Shown: in pieces, positions 48,424-63,300 of the stretch
How positions within the stretch are numbered: the stretch's first letter is position 1
Layout of the letters: the number at the start of each line of letters is the position of its first letter
Assembly (NCBI RefSeq): GCF_003672135.1
Contig: NC_039514.1
Span: 14,931,787 to 14,995,786, forward strand
From: Ooceraea biroi
Lineage: Eukaryota > Arthropoda > Insecta > Hymenoptera > Formicidae
Reading direction: 5' to 3'
DNA: 64,000 nucleotides
Notes under the pieces: model-generated
The model's database searches: none
What the model saw: the letters and a program-made list of their open reading frames with translations, nothing else
Told to the model about the DNA's origin: nothing
Translations under genes and position numbers: made by a program

Positions 48424-51400
48424 GATAAATCAGATAATTAGCGGCCGTTAAGCGCATCGTAAATCGGCATTATCAGAATCGGGCTGACGCCGTTTTGACG
48501 TGGCGCCGCGCGTTGTTTGGCGACGCGTTGTGGCGAAGCATCCTGTGTGTTTAACAAATCTTGCGATCACCGAAATGTTGATCGTTTATCAACCATCATC
48601 CTGCTGATGTTGTTGGCATCGCAACGTTTTAATGACACCACGAAACGCGTTCGATGAGCAGCAAGTCAGACTTTCATTCTGCAAAATGCATCATGATTAT
48701 TACGAGGGAGATAGAGAAACAAAATCAGTTTTGATTGAATCCACGACCGTGAAGAAGAAGCGGCAGCGTGTTAAAAACACGCGCAATGCCTTCCAGGCTT
48801 TCCCACGCGTTTAACAAGTTACCCTCTCTTTGCCCGAAAAAGTAATCACCTTCGAGTAGTTGGCAAAGTTAATTGCGACACTAGCCGATGCAAACTATCC
48901 TTCGATGATACTTCTAAGTTCCAGCGATATTACGAACCAATTCCCCGAGGCGTCCGACCTGTCCCCCATCATTCCCACAATTTCCCATACGCTTTACGCC
49001 GCCACGTTCTTCGTAGGGTCCTCGCATGGGGGTCGAACACTTCCATGATCGATAGAATTACGCGCTTGCGGTTTCTCGCCGTGTGTGCGAATCAATCGCG
49101 CATCTGTTTAAAAATATCTTCGGTATGCAATGAAAACAGGCTTTTCCTCCAGCTTCCTCTGTAGGAAAGCCAAGACAGCTTTCGATCCAATCAACCCTCC
49201 ATATTCCTTCGTTCCCAAAGACTGCCATCCGCCGCGCTTCGTAATTTCCCAGTGCCGTGCCGAGGAAGACGAAGGGCGGCACGTGACTTACCCCATTATC
49301 GTGGCACACCGGCGTAGCGGCGGCGGCTGCTCGGAATGTTTTGACAAGGGGGTAGATGCGACGCGTGGCGCATAGCTGTTTGTAAAACATCGCCGGCTCC
49401 TTTTATCGGCGACGATATTAAGCGGCGCGTGGGTCACGCCGGGCCCGCCTCGGCCGTTGTTCGCATTGTCGCCGCTCGATTGCCGGGGAAGAGGGGTGGC
49501 GATGTATATGAGGGTCCGGGCGGAGGAAGGACAGGGGGTGGCATTGTCGGAGAGGCGCCGTGATTTCACCCTGTATCCAGGCGCACGATAATCTAATTGA
49601 AAATAAATCCCTGGTAACCGAGACGGCGAAGCGATAACCTCCCCTTGCACCTTCGCGGGGGTTAGCGATCAGCAGCCTCTCTGATCCCAATCGGTATGTA
49701 ACTGCCATGATTGCGGAATTGATACGGAGACCAGTGAAATCTCCCCTCAATTAATCCGAAGTTAATCATATCACATCTTAAACGTCAATTATTCCGAGGA
49801 GTACACATCGAGTAACAAACAAATAAATTTTACGAATTTTTAAGTTACTTTTCTTTCAAAAGTTTTGAATTCTTGAATACATTTATGTTGCATTTAAATT
49901 TATTTTAACTTCATTTTTTTCTTTCAAAGTACAGCATTTTATCCTGTCGATAACAATTGAATTTTTATGCTATTTCGGACTTTACATTTTACGTAATAAA
50001 AATGTTGACAAAAGACAAGAACACGCATGATTCATGCAAATTTCAGGTTCGGTCCCGGGAAGACGGGGTTAGTGTTACCGTCGCGTCGGGGGTGCGTAAT
50101 CAGCGCGCGATTTATTATTTGCGCCGAAGCGATAATTTTCGCGGGTTCGCGCTCACGGGGTATCGCGAATCGTCACGCGACGACAGAGGGTAGATGGTGT
50201 CTCTGACGGGGATGAAAACGCGGAAACGTGACGGCTACGTGTCCGTATTGTTTGCGCGACGAAAGTAGGGACTCGCGGGCGCGCGAGCGCTTATTTGCAC
50301 GGGACAAACAGACAAACAAGGAATTGTCGCGCGGCTCACCGCGAGCATGGTGCATCAAGTTCGCCCATAAGAGCCTTGCGACGACAATTAGCGTCGATAG
50401 GAAACGAGAGCAAGAAACATCGGTCACCATATCCGTCTATTCCTACCAACAGCATTTGCAGCACCAAGATCTGATATGACAAAAAAGATCTGCCCTAGAT
50501 CCGTAACTATGAAATTGAGCGAATTTATGTCAACGTTGTAGGTAACATTATATAACTCTATATGCGTCGTTAAATTATCGTTATTTTGTGATCGATCGTG
50601 CACGTTGATGAGCTTCAACTACAGCTTCAGAGGAACGTTTGAGAAATATTAATGGCATTTATTTGCCAATGTTTGCCGATAGCTTTTTCCCGTAAGAGAA
50701 TATTCACAAATGTGGATCAAATTTTATTTTATCTGCAATCTACGAAATACCGCTCTCGGATCTACGCAAAATCCACCGAAGTCGCGCAAATTTATCGTCC
50801 ATAAAATGTACACTAGATATATTGACGTAATATTCGGTTAATAAATCATCTGCTGTAAAAAATACGTCCATCGTGTGTACACAACGCCGTTATTGAAATT
50901 ATTCGTGTAGATTTTTTATCGATGTATGTGCTTCCTTGTGATTGCACTCAAAATATTATGGCTACCGATTTCCGGTAAAATACCGGATGAGAGCGTGAAT
51001 AAAAAATTCACGAGGAAATATCGCTGTTAAGAAAAATCAACTGCTTTTCCCTTGCATTTAAAGTCCCTGCGTCAAATCAGATATCTAATTTCAATCTAGG
51101 CTGATGAGAATGTTCCTATAATAATGTTTTATGCAAAGCATCGGCGATGAAAAGTAATTAAGTGAGATTAGTGTAAAGAATATTGGCAGGTATAGAGTAT
51201 GCGTGCAATCGCAACGTTTTAATCGGCAAATTGTAATGTTATCGGTCGTCGTACCTACATGCAACCTCGATGATAATGGACTAACATTATAGAACAAATA
51301 ATTGCTCCTTGCTGCTGTCTTGGATCACACTCTCTCGCAATATGGAAAATTTCTTCCTTCCTTATCATCTCTTTATCGAATCAAACATAACGTTCACAGA

Positions 51401-54400
51401 AGGAGAAAATTCATGGAATGAAAAAAATATATTTCACATACATCAAGATTTACATGTATTTTATAATCTTTCTGATAGATATTAGTCACGTACCATGCGC
51501 AAAACGTGTCGTAAAAATAATTCAGTGACAAGAGTCTAAAGAGCGATCGTTCCTTTCAGATATTCAGAAGACTTTCAGATTCGTTGCTCTGGATGCTACG
51601 TCGAGCCGGAATATCCGATGTGGTAGCGAAATCTTTTCGAAGCCGGCCGGTACTTGCGCAAGCTCGGCTAGTCACGCCGAATGGCAGCAGCAGGGTTGGT
51701 TGCAGCGCATGCCATGGGGACTGAACTCTGTTTGCTCATGAAATATGCAGGCATTCGCCCTCCATAACTGCTCGTAAGCACTGAAACTTGCGTGCAACGT
51801 CGGGCTACCGGACTACGGGATTTTACGTCCTCCTGCACGAAGGAGGAAGGACGTTCGCGAGTACGCGAGTACCGAATGTGAATCAATTCTTGGGTATTAT
51901 TAGGAAATTATAGTGACGGATATATAAACGGCAAGCGAGAGCCCGATCGAGCTGAATAAATAGAAAACACGCGGAACGAGATGTTTCAGTAATTTATGAG
52001 ACTTGAATCTCCAGTTTCATCAACTCCTTTATAATTCATTGTTCGACATCATTCAACGTCACTCAATATCATTTACGGTTGTTATCTCTCTTGTTCATTT
52101 TGAGTTCTTTCACACAATGCTCTATCTTCAGTTTCCTTATCAGCCTTTGTAAGTATAAATTGTTTGACATGAAAAAAATCTATAATGCCAAATATAAATA
52201 TTTCACGTACGACCAACTGTTTCCCTAAATAATATTTGTCTAAGTGTATCATGCTTATCTTGTCGTAAATAACCTCATAAACGGCGCTTTAAATCCCTTG
52301 TATGTCAAGCCATCAAATATTCGAAAATGTCAAAGCGCTATTTCGCGGCGCATGCTGTCTTTTACGATGCACCGTAATTGTTGCAATTTTCTGAGTCTTT
52401 AGATACACACATATGATGTGTGTATATGTGGTCTGGTAATATATTATCAAGGATCACGATAATGACAGTTTCCTATGACGCGAACTTCGACCTGGACAAC
52501 ATAGTTTACCCGGAGCAAACTCGTTTCGGAGCAAGATGCTCGTTTAGTGATTGTTATCGTGCAGTAATAGGTATAACCAACGACTAACTGATGTCAAACT
52601 ATTTTCTTGTTTGGTTCACTTTCCTCTCAACGCGCAATTAATATGAAGCAATAAACCCTAGAAAGGTTGTCTCGTTCGCTATTATTCTATTCGTATTCCT
52701 GTAAATTGGTGTAGTCTAATAACAAGATTCAGTTTGTTGAATTTATTACATAAATTATGCTCTCAAATTGTATGTCCCTTAAACAATTTAAAATCTTTCT
52801 CACAATTGCGAAATAAATATCATGCTAAATTTTACGCTGAATATTATTCCAACAACATTAACATGCCTGATTATTAGACAAAGTTCTGATATTAAAAACT
52901 CACATGAAAAAAGACATTCAACAATGTTTTTGCCTAAGAAGCGGCTTTAAAAGTGCATAAATGTTCACTAGGGTTTCCAGCTTCTATATGCACATCCTAC
53001 AAAAAGAGAGAGCGAGAGAACGCTCTAGGAAATGTTCCTGAGTACGATCGCGAATAGCTTATTAAAGAAGAATCCAGCGCAAAAGGGTTGAGTCAACGAA
53101 ATCTTCGCCTTCTTATTTCAATGATTGCCAGTGCAGTTGGCTTAATGAACGTAAATCGATACCTTCCGGGAGAAGGTATGGAAGCACCGTGTGCGCAAAT
53201 ACGGCTTTTTTGTTACTTGCGCCAGGAGCGATGGTCAATATTACATCAAGAGCTCCGAATTGATCGAACTCCGCACCGCGTACAAACATTTTAACAAACA
53301 TTCTCTGCCCCGCCGTTAAACGTGCTATTTAAGCGGTAGTTACGCGTCTTGAACTACTTTACCTGAAGGAAATCATGCCTAATAAATTGTGTTCGAGCTT
53401 CCCCAAATCGCGTATATCTTCCGCGCTTGGTACGTTCGTCATCGACAAAAGGCCGTGATTGCGTCGCTCGATATATACACGCACAATTGCCATCAACGAT
53501 TCACGCGGTACTGCGAACTTTTTTTTTCATCCATCATGCAACAACCGCGCGATCAATCAATCTCGCTCGCGACCGGATATTTCAAGCCAACGCGTTTTTG
53601 TTCATAACAAATATATCACGTTGCTGGCGGAAATTGCCACTTTTAACGGGGCACAACAAGCTGCGCCCGGGTCGCATTGGCGGTGATTTGACCGAACGGA
53701 GACAAATAAAATAGCCTTTCATACGCGATCGGTATCGCGGTCCCGATTCCGACGAGGGTTAATTGCGATAACTCGCCCGTATCATAGAGGGGAGGTTTCG
53801 TAATGGCATATGCCGTTCTCGGGGGTTAAATAATCTGGCGTGCCCCGTCGCGCGGGCGCCTGTCTGACTTGGGCGCAACGTTGTGACGAGCTTTCGTGCA
53901 CCACGTAAGGTCGTAAAAAGGTTGGCAGGTACACACACCTTGGCGTGTCAACCCGGCAAACGCCAACATCGGCCTCGCGCCATATGCCTCGCATTTGGCT
54001 CGCGAAGCGAGGTGCATGAATCTGAGAGCTGCTTGCGTTTCGATTATTCGTAGGGTACAGAGGGAAAGCGCGGAGGACAGCGCGGGTACACAAAACGACG
54101 ATGCCGACGATGTGAAGGGGTTAACGCTGCAGCGAGTCACGAAACGACGTCGGAAATAGCGTCCGAAAGTCGATCGACTTCCGAAGACTTTAATTTTTAA
54201 ATTCTGTAAAGGGCCTCACAATATATGTCAAGGACATTGAAATCGGTGAGGTCGCCCCTAATCTGAACATTTACCTTCATTTGTAAATGTAAAACCGATT
54301 TTAAACGTGAAAAATTTATTTTATTTCGGTAGATAAAAGATTCGCAGAAAATTGCCGGAATATAATTATTTCTGCTGCATGTGAAAGGACTCTCCTAATC

Positions 54401-54599
54401 CCTCGAAAGGATCATGTCGGACGCGGAGACTAGGTCTTCCTCCTTGGTTCTTCTTCCGGGTCAGCAAAGGTCTTCTCCTCGGCTCGCTCGTCGACCAGAC
54501 GATGAACGCATATTAGTCCAGATCGATAGCTCGATAAAGTCCAATCGATAATAGTCGCTCGGTTGGCTGGCTGGATGACTGGTTGGTTGGTCGAGCATA
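48424..54599. other. Noncoding stretch
   Basis: CpG-rich at 48480-48620, 49250-49700, 50040-50360 and 53690-54170; AT-rich at 49790-49960, 51410-51490 and 52680-52880. Overlapping frames at 49058-49750 and 53782-54140 look like GC-driven chance. Nothing supported. Confidence 0.5.
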
Positions 54600-54603
54600 T
54601 ACA

Positions 54604-54615
54604 TATATTATATAC

Positions 54616-54656
<41 letters not shown>

Positions 54657-54666
54657 TATATATACA
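54604..54666. repeat. (TA)n/(CA)n microsatellite
   Basis: A run of TATATA with an internal ACACACAC segment. It accounts for the tyrosine/isoleucine-rich frames around it. Confidence 0.85.
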
Positions 54667-57600
54667 TAAGATCTCGCCCTCTGCGCGCTTTCCCTCCTCC
54701 CCTTCTGTACCGCTCGGCGTCTCTCCGTCTCCGTCGGTTCGACTGGTTCACCCTGTGTGTAAGGGCGAATAAGACTGAGTAAGGGGTAGTAGGTAGGTAG
54801 GTGGTATAGATTGAGCAAACAGCGCGTTTATAACGCAGAAGGGACTCCTCTGAATTTCCTCGACACGAACCGATCACAGCGGCAAGCAGCGGTGCGGCAC
54901 TCGAAAGAGAGAAAGAGATAGAAAGAGAGACAGAGGGGAGAGAGAGAGAAAGAGAGAGCTGCCTCTCCTCTATTATCGAGTACATCATCCAGGTTATCGA
55001 TTGTTTGGCGTTGAGCATCGTTTTCGTACGGACCCACATGAAGAAGCGCAAGCCTCGAACGTTTACAAGATCGTGTGTGCGTGTCCCTGCAAACTGTATT
55101 ATTACACAGTTCGTTTGATCACAAAAGGATTCCTGCTCAGGTTTCTCGCCGCTCTTGTACCTTGCACGGCTAACATCGAAGAATAATCCCGTATATCTCA
55201 ATCACGATCTGCGAATGTCGTCGGTTACGCAAGTAAGTTGATTACAAGTGCCTCGTAAACGTACAATTTAGAGAAAACGAGGAGAAGAGATCCAGGAAAT
55301 TCCAGAATACAAAGAATTTGTATATATTGTACGAAGCATCACGGAATTTTCGATAACTACCGTAACTTGACGAAGATGACATTCCTTTTTTTAGTGTCTC
55401 GTTTCGCTTTTATCGAGAACGAGACTCTCTTGCGAGTTCGCTTTTGCAGAAGAGCGAAGATCCGAATGAGAGAGGAGCTTCGAGACGAGGCGGACTCACG
55501 TATGTATCGTCGTTTCAATTCGGACCGATGCTTTGCCCGATCGGCTACGGCCCTCATCGTCCGCGGATGAGCGGACGGATGAATCTTCCTCTGCTGCGGA
55601 GGGTAACGTCGTAAAAAATTCATTACCTACCCGAGGAATCGATCGCCGAGCTCCGTGTAATTACGTGCTCTTTACACCACACCACGCGCCCGCTGCCTCG
55701 AAGACCGAGCGTAATGAGAATGCGAAAAAAAGGCGACAACGAGGCTCGATCGGGCTTGTCTTCGTTCACGTTGCATCGTCGACAATAAAGCGAAACTAAC
55801 GAAAAATAGTAGTAATAATAATAATAAGAAATTTAGTTAACGATTGAGCAAAAATTTCATGACTGATTGTAATGATGACTAATGATTAAACCAACAGACA
55901 AAATGATAAGTAAATATATCTGCATCTTATTTTCGTATTCGGTAAATTTAATTTTGATTTAATTATCATATGAATTTCGTTTCTAGAAAGTTGGAATTAT
56001 TAAAAGAGCGTTATATTAATTTTTTTTAATTTCTTTTTTCTTATAAAATATTTAGTGTTGCGCAATGTATTTTAATAAAAAATATATATATCTCATATAA
56101 TAAATAGAGATGAAGGAGGAAAGGTCGAAGATCTGACATTTCACATGAAGCATGTTTAACGTCAGGAATGTGCATTCTCGAATATGCTGCTGCCATTATT
56201 TCAATCCGGAACGAATCGCTAATTTTGCAGTGCGTTCCGCAATTTATACCCTTCGGCTCGTGATTCATGCGTGAGATGTGTGTATGTCGGTGTCCTGCTT
56301 GCGAAACGCGAAAGCTATACGGTACCTGCAGAAACAAAAAGATCGGAAAATACGCCAGTTTTTTTCGTAATATGCGCTGTTACACTTTTCAATCTCGTTT
56401 GCTTCATCAGCTGCTTGTCATCTGGATAATTTCCATATCAGCCGTAAATTGATGTATGAAACAACGTGTACATATTGACTCTCATTGCGAATTTTATGCA
56501 GAAAGATACGTCAAATGCGCGCGCTTCATGTAAACAGCGTTCCTGGAAAATCTTTTACGACGGAAAACGTCGTTCGTGCGTAGAAAAAAAGAGTACCATC
56601 GTGTCACGATCTGAGGATGATTCACAACACTTTACGCCTTCAAGAGATTATAATATCAGCACGGAGCTTTCGTATCTCCTTGCTTCTATCAGCTCTTTTA
56701 CCTCGTAAAATCCGGGCGTGAATTTCACTGTGTTGTCACGAAGAAATAAAAGCGGCCGAAGAACTTTACTTTAAATTACCGCTCTATTTGTACTCACACA
56801 CGCAAGAGTTCTACGAATTAATAAAGATCTTAATCAGATTTTTGCTCAAACATAGTTACTTCAATATTTTCTTTGTACGTTCATATGTAAATAAATATAT
56901 TTATTTATTTTTTATTCTCCATGCATTTTTATTCTCAATTATTTGCTGAGAAATATCTTGATATCAATGTTAAGAAAACTATTACATTAATCACGATATC
57001 AATAAATAATAATTTCTAATTTCAAAGTCAAGCATTTTTACATTCACGATAAATGTTTTAGTTTTTAAGCACCTTTATACGCATCGTTACGAAGTTCTCG
57101 GATACCTATATATCTTGTCTCACCAAGCATCGTTATCGAGGCAATTTTACAAGGTTTCAGCTAAGCGGCCGGTAATTGCGACGCTAATTAATTGCTATCG
57201 ATATCCGGAAGAAACGATGTCCACGGGCGAAAAGAAGTTTTCAAGCTGTTCCCTAATCCGATTTTGCAAGACTCGTTCTGACGGCGCACACCTAGGGCTT
57301 TTAATTAATTATATCAACTGCCGTTGAGGCAACGAGGTGGACGTGATTTGACTAACGAGGCATATTCTTAAATTAACGAAGAAACTACCCCGCTCTCTAA
57401 AGCCCTGCACTGTCCAATCCCCTCTTGATATTTTTCCGTCTTTCCTATCAGCCGCTCTTCCACGTTCATTGGCTCTCATCGCTGATTATTTAATCAGAAT
57501 CGACTTACGCTCGTTTGCTTCTTAATTTTCTATTATTTTTTTTTATTAAATAAACTGTCGGGCGCAAAGCAGCTATCTCATATACTTCCAATTTTGTTTT

Positions 57601-59182
57601 ACGTGCATCAACGTATTCTGCCATGAATAACGGTAAAATGAATATGAATGTTAAATCTCTACTCTATTTCCGAATTTAATGCGGGATTACAAAAGTTCTC
57701 TGTTTCATAATCCAGCTCACCGGGAATATTCCAAAGCCCGAATTATGAGGTTCTCCAAAAATCAATTTCACGCCGAAATAAAGTTCGATCGTGATAGCAC
57801 GAAATCCCTCGCAAGAGCGTAATATACAGCGTTCTTTTGGAGGAAAAAGAGAAACAGAGAGAGAGAGAGAGAGAAGAAGGGAGAGATACAAAAATCGTGA
57901 ATTCTTTTCCGAAGTAATAAATTCTGTGCACAGAGGGATCTATTTCGACGGTAAATTCTCGTCGGACACCAAAATTCGGTGCAGGGCGCGCTGCTATTAT
58001 GGAAAAAAGAAAAACAATTTCACAGAGTAATAAATCCCGGATACATGCACGGGCTGGGCTCATGCGCAACAGAGCAGCGCGATGTAAATTCGTGCCTCTC
58101 GCCGTGAAACGGATTTTACCTCGAAGTAGCGCGTGAATGTTTCGTCGCCGGATATCTTATCGTTGACGCGACGCAGCGTGCGTTATCAGGTAATGTATTT
58201 ATGGGGTGGGATATGAACCTAGAGGATAGATATCGCGCGCACAAGTTTGTAAGGCTGGTACATTTAGCGACAACGACGTTGTACGTGTTGCGGGAGTGTA
58301 CAGAGTGAACCAAAAACGTGCGACATTGACAAAATTTTGTTTCAAGGGAAAATCGTGGAAAAAGACTCTCTGGACTCTGGAGTCCTTTCCCACTTGAGTG
58401 TTCATGTCTTTGCTGAGAATAAGATGAAGCAAATCTGTCGATTAAATCATTGACAGAATATATTTAACGGCGAGCGCTTTATTTTTAATTTAATTAAACA
58501 TACAAAATCAGTTTCAACGAATATTTTTGCTAATACTTTAATTTCTTGTAGATTTAATGTAATGTAATTTTTATAAGGATAATATTTTTTTAAATTTGAA
58601 ATATCTAATGACACTCTGTATGCACGATAATGAAATCCACAGATGAGCGTAATATCATCACATGTTACGCGTAAAGCGCGTTATTTATGGAAACGAACGC
58701 TACGTCGTTTAAGAGCATCGAGACGACGTTTCGCCGACTTCATCTTCTGTAACGAAATGGTGTGTTAAACGTATTAGAGATATAAAACAGTACATGCGCG
58801 CGCAAGAGCGGTACCTTTCCAAACGTATGCTTACGTAACGTTTTATTACGCTATAATTCACATAGCGATACGACGATACGAATAATCTGTTGACAAATAT
58901 ACCAAAAATATCTGTGTCCCTCGAAGTAAGATTATTATATGAGTTAAGATAAGAAAGGATATATAAAAGAGCACGTGTATAAATGCATAAAATTTACATT
59001 CTGCTGAATTTTATTATTATACATTATATTACTAATACATCGTTTTTGTAAGATTGTTATAAACTATTAATCATAAACGATTCTTAAATAATTAATAAGT
59101 AAGTTATAGAAATTTAATTGTTTTTTAAATACATCAGTTTTGCTTTTCTTTGCTTTCTTCATCTTTCTATTTTATATTTCAG
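54667..59182. other. Noncoding stretch
   Basis: A purine-rich GA tract lies at 54903-54957 and (GA)n at 57853-57875. At 55208-55225 an ATG opens six codons into a CAA|GTAAGT donor (MSSVTQ), and a good acceptor (ATTCCTTTTTTTAG) follows at 55395. In that phase the frame closes after about 24 codons, so no gene is called. AT-rich at 55800-56100 and 56870-57070. Confidence 0.45.
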
Positions 59183-59324
59183 AAAATTCGAAAGAGGAAA
59201 AAGAACTTATTTGTGCGATAATTTACTTAATCATGATATAAGAAGAAAACGATTTTTACTTGATACGCTTACAGCGCGACCAGTCATGGTTTCAAAAGTG
59301 GGACAGCTCGTCATTTTACATTAA
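59183..59324 (+). CDS. Candidate terminal exon, product unknown
   Basis: A strong pyrimidine tract (CTTCATCTTTCTATTTTATATTTCAG) ends at 59182. The frame (phase 2) is open for 46 codons to TAA at 59322: KFERGKRTYLCDNLLNH, then RRKRFLLDTLTARP, ending VGQLVILH. Basic and helix-like. No polyadenylation signal directly follows, and no upstream exon is found. The acceptor is good but the frame is short. Confidence 0.25.
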
Positions 59325-60111
59325 AATTATTTATACAGTCACGGGACACGGCCAAAAGTTTTGAATTCGTAGTTCGTTTATGCGTCGTTACGACACATGA
59401 ATCACAAGTGCACGCCACCGGCACTGATGGGTTTACACAAGTGTCTCACATATAGCATTAATTGTTCCTCGACTTCGAGCGGAGAACGATAAATTTTTAC
59501 CTCATCGTTTCACCAACACTGCATGCCGCGCAATTGCTACAACAAGCTGATGATATCCAGCAGTGAAATTTAATTCATTGAGATATATCCACTCTCTATC
59601 TCTCTCGCCGATATATTACAATATATTACAATTAAAATAAAATAGTCAAATTATCAAGACAAAAACATTTATCTCTTTAACGTATGCCATGGAAAGAGTG
59701 AATGCGCATCCTGAGAATTAAACGAGTGCTTAAAATTTATACCTTTGTCTAATAAAAAAATAAATCCTGTACATCTTAGATTAGAGCATTCCTTCGCTCT
59801 CTCTTAGAGGGGGATCTCAGAACACTCCCTCAAACGCGATCCTCGCAATTTCGGCAGCCGTGAAAGGCAAACGATCGTCGTTAGGCGTCGAAAACACCGC
59901 GATCAGCCAAAATATTTAACCTGCGATTAACCGCTCCTCCCGTACACAGAATGATTCAAGAATCAAATACCGAGAGTCAACTTGTGGGGGGTAGACTAGG
60001 TACATATTGTACTCGAATACTACCATTCTGCCTACACGACCAAGCGAGTTTGTACGTAGCGCGTGTATGACGACAGCATAATAGTAGTTACATATACACA
60101 CAAGAGATCAG

Positions 60112-60262
60112 GGAAACAGAGAGAGAGAGAGAGGAAGGGAAAGGGAGGAAGAAAGCAAGAGGGATGTTCTTAACAGAAGTGAGATGGCAAGAGATAGTGA
60201 GAGTAAGAAGAAGAGAAATCGAAGCTTGAAGCAAAAGGGAAAGAGAGAGAATGGGAGGGATC

Positions 60263-60293
<31 letters not shown>

Positions 60294-60388
60294 AGGGGGA
60301 GAGAGAGAGAGAGAGAAGGGGGGAGAGAGCGAGAAGGGGGGGGGAGATGCTTCGGGAGAGCGGGGGAGAACTGGAAAGAGAGAAACGG
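60112..60388 (+). repeat. Long purine-rich (GA/GGA) tract
   Basis: About 280 nt are overwhelmingly purine on the plus strand, including (GA)n at 60116-60132 and 60268-60316 and G-runs of six to ten at 60317-60345. It explains the serine/leucine-rich frames on the opposite strand. Confidence 0.85.
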
Positions 60389-63300
60389 CAGAGATGCTGC
60401 TGACATTGCTTGAACATATTTGAGTTGCTCCGCTCATGACCAAATATTTATTTATTTGCTCGGTAATACACATTTGTATTAACCGCGTAGCGCGCGATTC
60501 GAGGCACGTTCATTCAGATTTCCCTCGCAAATTTCGTCGACCCTCCGTGCGGCAACGTGCGCGCGACTAATTGGCACCCGCCCGCGGCCACTTATCGCAT
60601 TCGTATCGGAACTTACTTGCCACCCCTCGGGAGAGGCTGCCGCCCCCGCCTGACACGCGAGGATCCTCTCCTCTCCAGCGTCTCGTTACGTTCAGATGTC
60701 AAGACGATCTCGACATCTGAAGCCATTTGAAATTCATTTGCGACGTCTGATGGCTGTAGCATTCGATGCTACGTCAAAATGAGCCGGAAAGTAACGTGGA
60801 ACAATAGTGAGGTACCAATTAATGGACTGACGAATCCTTCATAAATTCATACCCTCTTATCTCGTCGCAGATGCGCTCTTATGCGCTCGCAGATTGTCAA
60901 ACAAGCACGAAAACCAGCAGCGGAGGATCATCATGTCCGTGAAATTTTTTGCGACATGGTCGCAAATGTGTATGATACGTATTGCATTTGCGATTATGTA
61001 CGCGAGTGTATCAACAAATTCCCCGGCGTTCAATATATTCCGGCCATTTACTTTTCTCCGCGTCTTTCCCGGGCACGGAGACTCCAATATATAACGTTTT
61101 CGATTGCGCGTTCCCGGCTGCAGTTCGCTGCTATACCATTATTTGGCTGAACCAATCTTTACCTTTGATACGAAGCGGTATAAGTGGAGGGAATTACTGG
61201 AACGGCTGTTTGAGTTGGAAATATTTGGAGTGACGCTTCGTTCTGCCGAAGGGTTTATTGAATTTTGTTTGGCGATATTGTAACTTCGGCTGCTTGACAT
61301 ACGCCTGAGTGTCTCTCAATCACTGCATTACATATGCTTTTCCCACTAACAAATCAGCTGCATATCTCCTAGATTTTATCGATATGCGTAACCCTTGGAA
61401 AACGCAAAATTTTTATTCTTTTTCATTCTTGTAGAATAAATTCTTTAATTGAGAAATGTAATAAAAATAATATAATATGTAATCAAGGAGTTATGCTTAA
61501 TATTGGACTTACGCGTGGACATACTCTCTCAAGTTGGCATTTATTTGTACATTAAATAATTTCTGAAATCAATATCGTGTGTGCGTGTGTGACGAAATAT
61601 TTATTCTGATAAAAAAAGGTAGTCGAGTAAAGGTTGTACGTAAGGTACAACAGTCTGCAGAAAATTCTTTTTCATGGAACCCTCCGCAATATTGAACTAA
61701 AAGACAATGCTACGTTTATTGACATTACGATACCAGGTGCAAAAGAAGAATAACATAAAACGATATCTATGCATGTACACTACAGGTTTATCTACAAAAT
61801 TGTCAGCTACCGATTGGCTTTGACTGTGCACCTCAACCAAATCGGACGCAATCGACAGCATGACATTATCGCAAAGTAATGTAGGTCGGGTGTAAACAAA
61901 ACGTCGCGTTTATCGATTAATTATCGATGAAAACTATACAAGACGGTAATCTCGCCGATTACCCCCGAGACGCCATAAAGCTGTGCCTCCCGGCTAAGCG
62001 TGTCTGCGCTCCGATGCGCGAACAAGCAAGTGTCATCAACATTTTTATCTAGAAGGGGTCGGGAACCTATTATCATGTACGTAAAAGCTAGCAAATACGG
62101 CAGCATATCATCGGTTTTTCATACTGTGAATGATGACGCAAAGAGATGCCAAACGAGTCTCGTTCTATTTGTTAAAAGCGATGATAACGCGATAAAAAAT
62201 TATTTCTTTTATCTTTTGTATATTTTTGTACATGTAGCAAGTGAATCTCAAGCAAAAGGATGTAGAATAAGCCAAGAGAAAACAAATTTTTAATACATTT
62301 ATATATTATAGATTATAGATTATATAAAATTAGAATAAAATAATTTGATATAATCATGAATATCATTAAAAATATTTAGTTAGATTTAAATAAATACTGT
62401 TTTTGCACAATTTTTATATAAAGATTGATTATTTTATCAGCTTTTGATAAATTATTTAATTAATTATTTTATCAGCTATTAGAAAAGAAAAGTAGTTATA
62501 TACAAACACGAAGAATACAGATGGTTCACATTTTCATTGTTTAGTATCAATCCTTGTATTACAACGCAAAAAATACTAATCTTTTATATGAAAAATATGA
62601 AAAATAAAAAATTTAGTTAGAAATTATATTTTATTTATCATACATGCTTACACGATGTTTTTTCGGCTAATTTATCAATCGTATAACTGAACGATTACAG
62701 TCAGATATGAAAGAACGTTTAATTAAGGACAGATACGACTAGGGCAGAAAGAGTATTGCTAAAATATCGCGATTTTCCGACGATAATTTATTTTAATAAC
62801 TATCAACGTACGCCTCCGCCATGGAAACGTAGCGAAATGCAAACTTCCTTGAGCGGACGTAGAGTCGATATTTACGTACCAACGAAAGCGTATGGAATCC
62901 AGGAAGCGAGGCGAAAATTTCCGGAGAAACACTCGCAAATCGTCGAACGCGTCTATTCGCCGTTCCGGAAACGTGATTTTGCCGGTAACCCGGTAATCGG
63001 GACGTACGTGTTATCACGGGCACGTACACGCGGGATTCCAAGCCGCGCCTCCTCGATTCCAGCTTCGTAGGCGTTCCCGATTTTATTGGAATTCTCTGAA
63101 TAAATGTACGATTAATTTCGAGCCGCTACGTATCGCCAGGAAAAGCTCGCAGCGAAAATTTCGTTAATTGCGCGCCTTCGTATTTTTGATCGTGTATCAG
63201 TATAGATAATAATTCGTACAATCGGTAGATTATTAATATTATCACTAGGTATCGCACACGTAGAGTGCCACCAACTCGAATTTCAACGACAAATTGATCG

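Noticed and set aside
54786..54809. let-7-like string GTAGTAGGTAGGTAGGTGG
   Set aside because: It is a short GGTA repeat, lacks the exact mature let-7 sequence, and I see no matching hairpin arm.
54608..55201. 197-codon minus-strand frame
   Set aside because: Built from a TA/CA microsatellite and a GA tract; low-complexity Ser/Leu/Tyr/Ile peptide.
55208..55500. Short ATG exon with GTAAGT donor and a following acceptor
   Set aside because: In the required phase the second exon closes after about 24 codons; other phases lose the start codon.
60088..60473. Ser/Leu/Pro-rich frames on the minus strand
   Set aside because: Direct translation of the purine tract on the opposite strand.
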